A stretch of DNA of 10,237 nt from assembly GCA_039934635.1 (NCBI GenBank), contig JBDTLT010000202.1:1-10237 (forward strand), in the 5' to 3' direction. Source of the DNA: DATLFA01 sp039934635. Lineage in GTDB: Bacteria > Actinomycetota > Acidimicrobiia > Acidimicrobiales > WLNW01. A program made the position numbers and the translations under genes. Shown piece after piece: positions 1 through 6,735 of this stretch (its first letter is position 1; the number at the start of each line of letters is the position of its first letter). The notes beneath the pieces were generated by a model, which made no database searches, was not told the DNA's origin, and saw only the letters and a program-made list of their open reading frames with translations.

Positions 1-36
1 CTCGGCTTGCTCGCCCATCCACACAATGCCCCGCAT
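1..36 (-). CDS. Start of a minus-strand gene cut by the left edge
   Basis: Reading leftwards from ATG at 36-34 gives 12 open codons, MRGIVWMGEQAE, to the window edge. A purine-rich GAGGGG lies at 44-39, only 2 bases from the ATG, with AGAAG further back at 50-46, so a ribosome binding site is possible but not ideal. The opening MRGIVW resembles the first strand of zinc-dependent medium-chain alcohol dehydrogenases, but 12 residues cannot establish a family. If real, it is divergent from the integrase remnant starting at 158. It could also be chance open frame. Confidence 0.35.
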   Translation of the reverse strand, partial: MRGIVWMGEQAE

Positions 37-67
37 ATCCCCTCGCTTCTGTGAGTCGGCCGCCAGT

Positions 68-88
68 GTCGCTCAGTCGGCCCGGCAC
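68..88 (+). repeat. Imperfect direct repeat, copy 1 (possible att remnant)
   Basis: GTCGCTCAG (68-76), then TCG, then GCCCGGCAC (80-88). The same two 9-mers recur in the same order at 1330-1348, separated there by a single C. The two copies bracket the integrase and methyltransferase remnants. That placement is what an integrated element's ends would show, but the match is interrupted and the sequence is GC-rich, so chance cannot be excluded. Confidence 0.3.
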
Positions 89-122
89 CACAAACCCTTC
101 AGGTTTTAAGCGAGTCATTTAT

Positions 123-157
123 CCAGTTAAAAAGACCTGTTCAGCTATACTTTTGCG
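123..157 (+). promoter_or_regulatory. Probable promoter for leaderless integrase transcript
   Basis: TATACT at 146-151 is a near-consensus sigma-70 type -10 element in an AT-rich stretch (about 107-155) that stands out from the GC-rich surroundings. The -35 region around 123-129 is weak. A start point about 7 bases after the -10 falls on or beside the ATG at 158. No Shine-Dalgarno sequence precedes that ATG, so the message is likely leaderless, a common arrangement in actinobacteria. Confidence 0.5.
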
Positions 158-774
158 ATGACCGCACGAGGCGTGGGAAAGAACGGGAAAGGTCGAACGG
201 TTGCTCGACGCAAGCCCGTCACGAAGCGCTCTCGCAGTCCGTTCCCCAAGCCGTTCAAGGTGAAGAACGACAAGGGCACTTTTCGCAACGACGTCGATGG
301 CAACTTCGTGTGGCGCAACATCGTCACGGTCGACGGTCAACCCGTCAGCAAGAACGGCAACTACGACGAGGTGATGAAGTAGACCCAAGCGATGCTGGGC
401 AAACGCACCAGACGCACAGTTGCACTACCAGCCGCCAAGGGCACCGTGTACGACTTGTGGGCCGCTTGGGCGCGCGACCAAGAGGCCGAGTGGAAAGATG
501 GAACGAGAGCCGCTTACGACACTGCTGCGAAGTGGCTCTACCCGTTGATGGATGTGCCCCTCCGCAAATTGACGCACATCGATATCGAGCGCGTCTACGA
601 CGCGATGCGGGCCGAGGGTCGTGCGCAAGAGACGGTCAAGTCCGTACATCGGCGGATCGGCTGTTGTTTGCGTTGGGCGAGCGCAAGGGGTTGTTGCGGG
701 ACAATCCGATCGGGCGCGTCACGGTGCCGACCGTCGACACACCGATGTTTGTGGTGACCACTCGCGGCCGTTGA
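158..774 (+). pseudogene. Tyrosine recombinase/integrase remnant, stop, frameshift and C-terminal loss
   Basis: The reading frame from ATG 158 has a basic N-terminus, then a segment (GTFRNDVDGNFVW...) resembling the AP2-like arm-DNA-binding domain of phage-type integrases. An in-frame TAG stands at 380-382. The same frame continues at 383 into a clear SAM-like core-binding domain (GTVYDLWAAWARD..., TRAAYDTAAKWL, HIDIERVYDAM, RIGCCLRWAS). At the GGGG run 687-690 one G appears lost; in the next frame the sequence resumes as RGLLRDNPIGRVTVPTV, the usual linker to the catalytic domain, and stops at TGA 772-774. The catalytic domain with the Arg-His-Arg-Tyr residues is absent, so the enzyme cannot recombine DNA. 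Antisense methyltransferase-region debris begins just downstream, marking a junction. The 74-codon piece before TAG 380 could be read as a separate small basic protein, but frame continuity favours one broken gene. Confidence 0.72.
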
Positions 775-876
775 CCGACCGCGACGGTGCGCTTCACGTC
801 GAGCCAGATACATGTCGAAGTCGTCGATAGCTCTCGCTAGAGCGTCGGCTTCCGAAGCGGGCTCTCGCCACGTCAC
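775..876 (-). pseudogene. Truncated ORF overlapping the methyltransferase remnant stop (GTGA)
   Basis: On the minus strand GTG at 876-874 overlaps the methyltransferase remnant's TGA at 875-873 as GTGA, a typical translational-coupling junction. It opens MTWREPASEADALARAIDD..., an acidic, helix-favouring sequence, and continues as ...FDMYLARREAHRR before running into integrase-derived sequence. The reading frame stays open further left, but that part is antisense to the integrase remnant and looks meaningless. The left boundary given is an estimate of the junction. I do not recognise the family; it is probably the 5' end of a gene once co-transcribed with the methyltransferase. Confidence 0.35.
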
Positions 877-1245
877 TGCGCGCGAAAGCGGGCGACCAGG
901 AACACCGGACGCGCCGCGGCTACGTGCTTGCTCTCGGCCCAGTCGGACGGCGCCGGGTGGCTTCCGTAATTCATCCAACGCGAAACCACGTCGAACGAGC
1001 GCGTTCAAATATGTAGACAGCATCCGTTGGTTCGCGCCGACTTGACGACGGAGCGTCGACGACTCCCCATCGGCGGACCACCATCCCTCGTCGTAGTACC
1101 GGTTCGACGCGGGCCACGAGCCCGACACGTCGTCACCACCGGCAAAGCGCGGATGGAGCAAGGAAAACACGAACGACCCGCCTCGCTTGAGCGCCTGCGT
1201 GATGGTCGAGACGGCGCCGTCGAGGTCGTCGATGTCGGCCAAGGG
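873..1245 (-). pseudogene. SAM-dependent methyltransferase C-terminal remnant, frameshifted
   Basis: Read leftwards from about 1245, the sequence DIDDLDGAVSTITQALKRGG then SFVFSLLHPRF matches motif-III-and-after of UbiG-like class I methyltransferases: the helix, the Gly-Gly turn, and the strand ending in HP. A segment rich in W and Y (SGSWPASNRYYDEGWW) and LSTYLNALVRRGFALDEL follow, as in that family. At the CCC run 955-957 one extra C shifts the frame; the continuation in the corrected frame is APSDWAESKHVAAARPVFLV, ending ARFRAQ and TGA at 875-873. The N-terminal half, with the SAM-binding GxGxG motif, is absent, so no activity is expected. The substrate cannot be inferred. Confidence 0.68.
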
Positions 1246-1298
1246 TCCGCCACGCGCGCCGATCCTAGGGGGGGACTTGCTGCGCTTCGCCATCAGGC

Positions 1299-1320
1299 CG
1301 AGGCAGGTCATCCTGCCTCG
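1299..1320. repeat. Perfect 9-bp stem-loop
   Basis: CGAGGCAGG (1299-1307), loop TCAT (1308-1311), CCTGCCTCG (1312-1320). It sits in the noncoding gap between the methyltransferase remnant and the GT61 gene. No T run follows on either strand, so it is not a canonical intrinsic terminator; it could act as a U-tract-less terminator or be the end of a lost element. A run of seven G lies nearby at 1268-1274. Confidence 0.5.
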
Positions 1321-1329
1321 TCAGGCGAC

Positions 1330-1348
1330 GTCGCTCAGCGCCCGGCAC
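1330..1348 (+). repeat. Imperfect direct repeat, copy 2 (possible att remnant)
   Basis: GTCGCTCAG (1330-1338), C, GCCCGGCAC (1340-1348). It pairs with the copy at 68-88, which carries a 3-base instead of a 1-base spacer. Both copies are in the same orientation and flank the integrase/methyltransferase debris. Functional status is unknown. Confidence 0.3.
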
Positions 1349-1360
1349 ACGCGGCAGCGT

Positions 1361-1422
1361 CTCGGCGCCACCGATCCCCATCCCACGGCCCCTGCGGGCC
1401 CACCCGCTAAGTTGGCGCCGAG
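1361..1422. promoter_or_regulatory. Nested inverted repeats upstream of the GT61 gene
   Basis: CTCGGCGCCA (1361-1370) is perfectly complementary to TGGCGCCGAG (1413-1422). Between them lies a second hairpin, GGCCC (1387-1391), loop CTGC, GGGCC (1396-1400). The structure ends 35 bases before the GT61 ATG at 1458. If transcribed as a leader it could fold into a stem with an internal hairpin. It may instead be a protein-binding site or the scar of an element. I see no open reading frame or convincing -10 hexamer that decides this. Confidence 0.4.
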
Positions 1423-1457
1423 GTGCGACGGTACCGACGGATGCGGAGAATGGCGAC

Positions 1458-2582
1458 ATGGGAGCGGTGAACCGCGCGAAGTGGGTGCGCTTCCAGCGCA
1501 GCGTGGAGCGAAGATGGCAGGGCTGGGACCGGCGCGGGGGCGGTCAGTTCGCGGAAGCGACGATGCGGCCATTTGAGGTGCTCCGTCGTCCGACGTACAA
1601 CCCTCTAGATGGATCAGACCTGAAGGACCAAACCCTGCGGATTCATCTCGAACAGTTGCCCGAAGCAAACCAGCCGACGACCGATTCCGTCCATGTGATC
1701 AACCGGAAGTGTTTCATCGAACCTGACGACGGGTTTGTGATCCTCGACTCCGGCGAGCTCTTCACAGAATCTGTCGGCTGGGCAGGGCGACATCGCGCGC
1801 GCGATTTAATCCAGTATTACAGCCGGGTCCCGGACGAATCACGATTCGACGAGCTTCGGGCCACGCCCTCCGAATGTCGATACATTCCTCGGTGCGTGTC
1901 GCTTCGATTCGTCTTCGATCAGAACTATGGACACGCGATGTTCCAGCTCTTGCCGTCGCTGCTCTTGCTCGACGACCTTGGCATCGATGACCAGGTACCA
2001 ATCCTGGTTGCTCCCCGTCTGGCGACGCAGCCGTTCTTCCAGGACTTGGTGCGCCGAGGCCGGTTCGCGGAACGTACCTGGCTGGTGGCTGACGATCGTT
2101 GGGTGGTCTCCGACGAGGTCATCGTTCCCCGTGTCGACTGGCCAACCCCGGAGATGTTCGATCGCTTCCTCGACCAGCTCGCGGTGTTCCCCCCGGACCA
2201 TCCGCTGGATCGGCGTCTGTTCGTCCAGCGAGCAACGAGGACGTTCACGAATCAGGACGAGATCAACAAGGTCCTGACCGCCCGGCACTACGAGGTCGTC
2301 CGTCCGGAGACGATGACCTTCGCGGAGCAGATCGACCTGTTCTCGAACGCGAGCACAGTCGCCGGTGCCACTGGTGCCGGCTTGACCAACATCATGTTCC
2401 GACGAGTCGCGCCATCATGTCTGCTCGAGATTGCACGTAATGACTGGCGCGATCCCTTCTTCCATCGGCTGTCGGCGATCTGTCGCAATGACCACCACCT
2501 GATGATCGGCCCCCGTCTGCAGAACGACTCCGTCGCCATCGACCTCGACGAACTCGCGAGCTTTCTGGACCGAGGCCCGTGA
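1458..2582 (+). CDS. GT61-family glycosyltransferase (DUF563 / capsular polysaccharide type)
   Basis: A 374-residue protein with the GT61 (PF04577) layout. Residues 150-171 hold the conserved FxxNYGHAMFQLLPSLLLL block, with NYGH at 156-159. RRLFVQRAT is at 252-260, followed by a helix and HYEVVRPETMTFAEQIDLF (278-295), where the acceptor/donor fold shows its typical sequence. GATGAGLTNIMF at 303-314 corresponds to the family's G-x-H-GAGLTN motif, here with T instead of the usual H (residue 305). Family members transfer sugars such as xylose or GlcNAc, or act in capsule and exopolysaccharide synthesis; the sugar cannot be told here. No signal peptide or membrane segment is visible, suggesting a cytoplasmic enzyme. 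GGAG at 1445-1448, 9 bases before ATG 1458, supports the start. It is the only gene in the left half with no visible lesion, and it is isolated from intact partners, although sugar-gene fragments follow it. Confidence 0.85.
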   Translation: MGAVNRAKWVRFQRSVERRWQGWDRRGGGQFAEATMRPFEVLRRPTYNPLDGSDLKDQTLRIHLEQLPEANQPTTDSVHVINRKCFIEPDDGFVILDSGELFTESVGWAGRHRARDLIQYYSRVPDESRFDELRATPSECRYIPRCVSLRFVFDQNYGHAMFQLLPSLLLLDDLGIDDQVPILVAPRLATQPFFQDLVRRGRFAERTWLVADDRWVVSDEVIVPRVDWPTPEMFDRFLDQLAVFPPDHPLDRRLFVQRATRTFTNQDEINKVLTARHYEVVRPETMTFAEQIDLFSNASTVAGATGAGLTNIMFRRVAPSCLLEIARNDWRDPFFHRLSAICRNDHHLMIGPRLQNDSVAIDLDELASFLDRGP

Positions 2583-2593
2583 GCAACGGTGGC

Positions 2594-2610
2594 GGAGGCG
2601 CGAGGCCTCC
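2594..2610 (+). terminator. Hairpin just after the GT61 stop
   Basis: GGAGGC (2594-2599), loop GCGAG, GCCTCC (2605-2610): a perfect 6-bp GC-rich stem starting 12 bases after the TGA at 2580-2582. No T tract follows, so it is at best a U-tract-less terminator; it may be incidental. Confidence 0.3.
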
Positions 2611-2616
2611 CCGGGC

Positions 2617-2679
2617 GTGGCTGACACAGACGTCCCGCTCGTTAACCTGGCTCCGACGGCGCGGGCGAGGGAGAACATG
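2617..2679 (+). pseudogene. Possible DegT/DnrJ-type aminotransferase N-terminal scrap
   Basis: From GTG 2617 the frame reads MADTDVPLVNLAPTAR followed by AREN. The VPLVNL opening followed by a short helix is how sugar aminotransferases of the DegT/DnrJ/EryC1 family commonly begin (VPLVDLxxQ...). Resemblance ends after about 20 residues and the sequence passes into the epimerase scrap in another frame. The match is short and may be chance; the neighbouring GT61 and epimerase sequence makes a sugar gene plausible. Confidence 0.22.
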
Positions 2680-2792
2680 AACGCCACGGGATCACGATCA
2701 TTAGGTTGCTCGTCACCGGCCACTTCGGGTAGATCGGCGTCGAGATGACGCCACGTCTCCTGGCCATCGGCCACGACGTCGTCGGGTGTGAG
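2679..2792 (+). pseudogene. NAD-dependent sugar epimerase/dehydratase N-terminal fragment with in-frame stop
   Basis: In the frame of 2706, IIRLLVTGHFG, TAG (2730-2732), then IGVEMTPRLLAIGHDVVGCE. This follows the opening of extended short-chain dehydrogenases such as UDP-glucose 4-epimerase relatives: first beta strand, the TGxxGYIG dinucleotide-binding loop, a helix, and the GHxVVGxD second strand. The amber stop falls where the loop's Tyr normally stands (GYIG). The frame is open to the left to about 2679 but has no obvious start. Only about 30 matching residues remain, then cyclase-domain sequence begins in another frame, so this is a truncated scrap. Together with the GT61 gene it suggests a former polysaccharide locus. 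Confidence 0.5.
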
Positions 2793-5418
2793 GGGCAACG
2801 TAGCGATCGTGATCGGCGCGAGCGCGGGCATCGCCAAACACCATGGACATCTGTTCAAGCACACTGGTGAGGGCGTAGCCGCTGTCTTCGCTTCGGCGGC
2901 CGATGCGTGCGCGGCCGCAGCCGATTCGCAAGCACGGTTGCGTGACGTGTTGCCGGTGCGGATGGGTTTGCACACTGGTGAAGCCGAGCTGCGAGATGGC
3001 GACTATTTCGGCTCGACCTTGAACCGTTGCGCTCGCTTGATGTCGATTGGTGACGGCGGTCAAATCTTGTTGTCCAACGCGACAGGGACGCTCGTGATGG
3101 TTGGGCTGCCCGGCGACACGGACCTGTTCGATCTCGGCGTGCATCGACTGCCGGACTTGGCTCGTCCAGAGCGGATCTTCCAGCTTCGAAGTCGTGGCGC
3201 GCGTAGTGATTTCCCACCGTTGCGATCGCTGGACTACTTCCCCGGCGAATTGCCGATCGTGCTCACAAGCTTCGTGGGCCGTGAGCGAGAACTGCAGTCC
3301 GTCGTCGACGCTTCCGCAAAGTCTCGGATTGTGACAGTGATCGGAGTGGGCGGTGTCGGCAAGACCCGGCTTGCCCTGCAGGCTGCTGCCGAGATGTTGC
3401 CGGGCTTCGCCGATGGTGCATGGTTCTGCGAGCTGGCGTCCATCGCTGATCGAGACGCGGTGCCCGAAGCGGTGGCGACGTGTCTGGCCGTGACGCAACG
3501 GTCGAGCTAGCCGGCAACGCGGGGTCTTCTCGCCTTTCTGCGCAACCGACAGTCGCTGTTGGTGTTGGACAACTGTGAACACGTCATCGACGCAGCAGGA
3601 TCGCTCGTTGATGCAATTGTGCACGCGTGTCCTCGGGTCGTGGTGTTGGCGACGAGTCGGGAGGCTCTGGGCGTTGATGGAGAATTGCTGCGACCACTGG
3701 GATCCCTTGGCGTTCCTGCGGAGAACGTTTCGTTCGCAGAGCTCGCGGCGGCCGCGTCGGTCCAGTTGTTCACTGAGCGCGCCCAGGCGGTGCGCCCAAC
3801 CTTTGCGCTCGACGCCGACAACGGCCGGATTGTGGCCGACATCTGTCGGCGACTCGACGGAGTGCCGCTGGCGATCGAGCTCGCGGCAGCGCGCGTCGCA
3901 GTGTTGAACGTGCTCGAGATCGCTCATCGGCTGGATCAGCGCTTTCGGTTGTTGACCGGCGGACGACGCACGGCGTTGGAGCGTCACCAGACGCTGCGGG
4001 CAGCAATCGATTGGTCCTATGAGCTACTCGAGTCGACCGAAGCGACCCTGTTCACCCGCCTCGCGGTGTTCGCTGGAAGCTTCACGTTGGATGATGTCGA
4101 AGCGGTCGCGAGCGGCGGGACGATCGTGGCCGATGCAGTACTCGACCCGCTCTCCAGCCTCGTGTCACGATCCATGGTTGTCGCCGACGAGGCAGAGGAC
4201 TTCACGCGCTATCGGTTGCTCGAGACGATGCGTGTGTACGCCCGAGAGCGCCTGGACAATGCCAGCGAGGGCGAATCTGTTCGTCGTCGCCATGCTGAGC
4301 ACTACGTGGCCCTTGCGCAGCAGGCCGACCAAGGCTTGCATGGTCGTGACGAAGAGGCCTGGGTGCGGCGAATGGACGCAGAGTTCGCCAACTTCCCCGC
4401 CGCGTTGGACTGGTGTGTTGCGACAGGAGACGTGGACCTCGCGCTGGCGATGACAATTGCGCTTTCGCGATTTGGTATTCCTCGCATCCGATACGGCGTC
4501 TACCGGCTACTTGACATGGCGCTGGCGATGCCTGAAGCCCGCCGGCACCGGTTGCGGCCGCAGGCCATTGCGCATGCCACCGCATCCACCTTGGTCCTCT
4601 CCTTTGGCACGGCGCAGATGGCGGCCCCTGCATGCCATGGACGAAGCATTCGAAGAGGCCGGCATCGACCCCACATCGGATGCCCTGTTCGCACACGCAA
4701 TCGTTGCCGCGCTGACCGGGGACGTCGTCGACGCAATGCGACTGGCCGATGAGGCCATCGACCGCGCACTCGCGGAGGGAGACCGCCAATTTGCGGGAAG
4801 TCACGGGGCACTGTTCGCAATTTTGCTCGCAGGAGCCGGCGAGACCGACGCCGCGGTGCAACGCGCGGAGATCGCCTACGCACTTGGCGCTCAACTCGGC
4901 AATCCGTTGCTGATCGCCTTCTCGAACGCCGCGCTCGGGTACGCGCTGAGCACCCAGGAACCCGACCGTGCGATCCCCTATCTCGAAGCTGCGATAGCGA
5001 TGGCAGACCGCGTCAAGGGTTTGATGACGGGAGATATCGCGCGCCGCGCCCGTGCCAGTATCCGCAGCGCCCGTGGCGAGCACGCCGCCGCATTCGAGTT
5101 GTTTACTCGGTCTGCGCCCAGATCGCCGTCGACGCTGGCGTCCCGGTAGTGGTCGGCCTGAACCATCAGTATCTCGCGGCCGCCGGTGACGAAGCGGCGG
5201 CCGCCACGCTCGCCGCAGCGGTCGAGGTAATGGCGCACAACTTCCCCGATAACACCTTCGCCGGGCTCAAACCCCTCATCGCACAGCTACACCAAACTAT
5301 GGGACACGACGAATTCGAACGCAACGCTTCGCGCGGCCGCGCAATGACCTCCGACGAGCTCGCCAACTTCGCCCAAACCGCGCTGAACCACGCCATCAGC
5401 GAACTCGACGAAGGCTGA
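2788..5418 (+). pseudogene. Cyclase-domain / NB-ARC-like ATPase / TPR regulator, three lesions
   Basis: Homology begins near 2825 inside a class III adenylate/guanylate cyclase domain: HGHLFKHTGEGVAAVF, VRMGLHTGEAELRDGDYFGS, NRCARLMSIGDGGQILLS. The first half of the domain, with its first metal-binding Asp, is missing, and the usual GDG reads GEG. Next come FVGRERE, a P-loop (IGVGGVGKTRLAL, about 3340-3378), Walker B (LLVLDNCEH, about 3556-3582), CRRLDGVPLAIELAAAR, and YRLLETMRVYARERL, the STAND-type ATPase signature, then helical TPR-like repeats to TGA 5416-5418. Lesions: in-frame TAG at 3508-3510; one extra C in CCCC 4625-4628; one lost T in TTT 5102-5104, restoring the original frame. The ends of both frames agree with intact relatives such as the mycobacterial cyclase/ATPase regulators; no LuxR helix-turn-helix is present. 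Such proteins are signal-responsive transcriptional regulators in the cytoplasm. Non-functional as it stands. Confidence 0.82.
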
Positions 5419-5435
5419 CGCAACCAACGCAGGCG

Positions 5436-6603
5436 TCAGCCCGCGACTCTTGCGTGCATGACTCGGCTTTGGCCGGTTGGGATGAGCCCGTCGTCGCGGC
5501 CGGCAAAAAACAGTGCCGCAGCATCACCGGGGCTGAGATCACGCCGGACTTGCAATCCGGCCCTCTCGAGCAGGGCAGTGATTTCGTGCGGAGTGAACCT
5601 GCTGACGAGAGGCTCCCCGAGACCGGCGGTAACACTGGACGCCTGCACAGTGTCCGAGAGACGAGTCGATGTAGTCGAACACCACGTCGGTCCCGACAGC
5701 ACAACCTGCGATAAACCGAAGCGTGTCCTCGATCGCGTCTGTTCCGAGATAGTAAACAACGCCGAGCCACGCGAAGAAGGCCGGCTTGTCGAGGTTAAAC
5801 CCGACGGCAACAATTCGCTGGTCGAGACGTTGGTTCTCGAAGTCCACCGGCACAAAGGTGAGACAGCTGGGTTCACCGATACCCGCAGACGCGAGTCGCT
5901 CCCGCTTGTATTGTTGACTCGCCGGCCGATCGACCTCATATACCTTCAGTCCTGGCACGATATCTGCGTGTCGGTAGGCGAAAGTATCGAGCCCCGCACC
6001 CAGCAGCACATACTGTAAAGTGCCTCGTTCGACCGCCGCGAACAGTGCATCTTCTGCAGAGCGGCTGCGGGCCAAGATCATCAGCTGCGAGCCAATTGCC
6101 TGCCCTCCAAATCGGGCACGGCACGTGCTGTTCGCAACCTCGTCGGGAAGCAATTTCACGGCAAGATCGTCGGCGAACACCGGGTTCTCATGCCAAAAGA
6201 AGTGGCTCGCTCGGGCAGCTGCGGTGAGCACTGCGGTGGTGCTTGCTCCACGGTCTCCGTCATCAGTCCGGGCTAGGGGCGGCGTGGCAACCAACGTAAT
6301 CCGGTGAGGCGGCTGCCTCTCCACATCGACGCGGAGCATGCGGCGTCCTCCGTCGGGCGATTCGACTGTCGCTCGAACGCTGAACGGCGACTCCTGTTCA
6401 ATCGACGCCGTACGCCATGGCAGTCCGCCGGCGAAGAACGCAAAGAGATCACGGCGGCCTTGGTCGGAATGAACGTCGAACATAGGGTGCGCGCCCGGCA
6501 CGATCGCCCGCTCCGAGTCCGCCGCGGCTAACTCCCCGGTGTTGATCACCTCGAGCCACCAACCTGCCCTGGCGCCTGCAGGGCCATGCAAGAACTCCGC
6601 CAT
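5436..6603 (-). pseudogene. NTF2/SnoaL-like + TIGR00027-type SAM methyltransferase fusion, frameshifted
   Basis: Starts at ATG 6603-6601 with GGAG 5 bases upstream. Residues 1-108 resemble the NTF2/SnoaL-like domain found before some serine hydrolases (WWLEVINTGE..., then RRMLRVDVERQPPHRI). From residue 109 a PPM1/LCMT-related methyltransferase follows (ARTDD, TAAARASHFF, then YVLLGAGLDTFAYRHAD at 198-214 as the SAM-binding motif, the acidic end of strand 2 in YEVDRP at 222-227, VPVDF at 251-255, FFAWLGVVYYL at 276-286). At residue about 315 the frame breaks at GAGAGA 5656-5661: adding back one lost TC unit (minus strand) gives DSSLSDTVQASSV and then TAGLGEPLVSRFTPHEITALL to TGA 5438-5436, about 389 residues. 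TIGR00027 enzymes are putative O-methyltransferases of unknown substrate in actinobacteria. The gene converges on the regulator remnant with a 17-base gap. It is otherwise so well preserved that a sequencing error or very recent mutation is possible. Confidence 0.78.
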
Positions 6604-6735
6604 GCCAACTCCGATCGGAGACGGGTCAGCTTATGACGAAGGACCCGAAGCGGCCACCAACGTTACGGGACCGATCAGAACCGGGTCCACGAACGTCTGT
6701 CGTCGATGCCCGCCGAGCCGTGCCCCAATCGCCAA

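Noticed and set aside
158..382. A separate 74-residue basic small protein
   Set aside because: It is in the same frame as the integrase core-binding sequence downstream, separated only by TAG 380-382, and its second half fits an arm-binding domain. One broken integrase is more economical.
380..3510. Amber (TAG) recoding as a genetic-code variation or suppression system
   Set aside because: rlmI, the methyltransferase at 7950, the unknown gene and the cupin all end normally at TAG with correct C-termini, and the affected genes also contain frameshifts.
2713..3987. A 424-codon minus-strand ORF
   Set aside because: It is antisense to the cyclase/ATPase regulator, whose motifs (HTGEAELRDGD, GVGGVGKT, LDNCEH) define the real strand; its own sequence shows no family pattern.
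4202..5083. A 293-codon minus-strand ORF
   Set aside because: Antisense to the regulator's ATPase and TPR part, with Arg- and Cys-rich low-meaning sequence.
158..6603. A defence island or other new multi-gene system formed by integrase, methyltransferases, ATPase and GT61
   Set aside because: The ATPase is a cyclase-type regulator, the methyltransferases are small-molecule types, and nearly all are broken or truncated; there is no sign that they form one operon.
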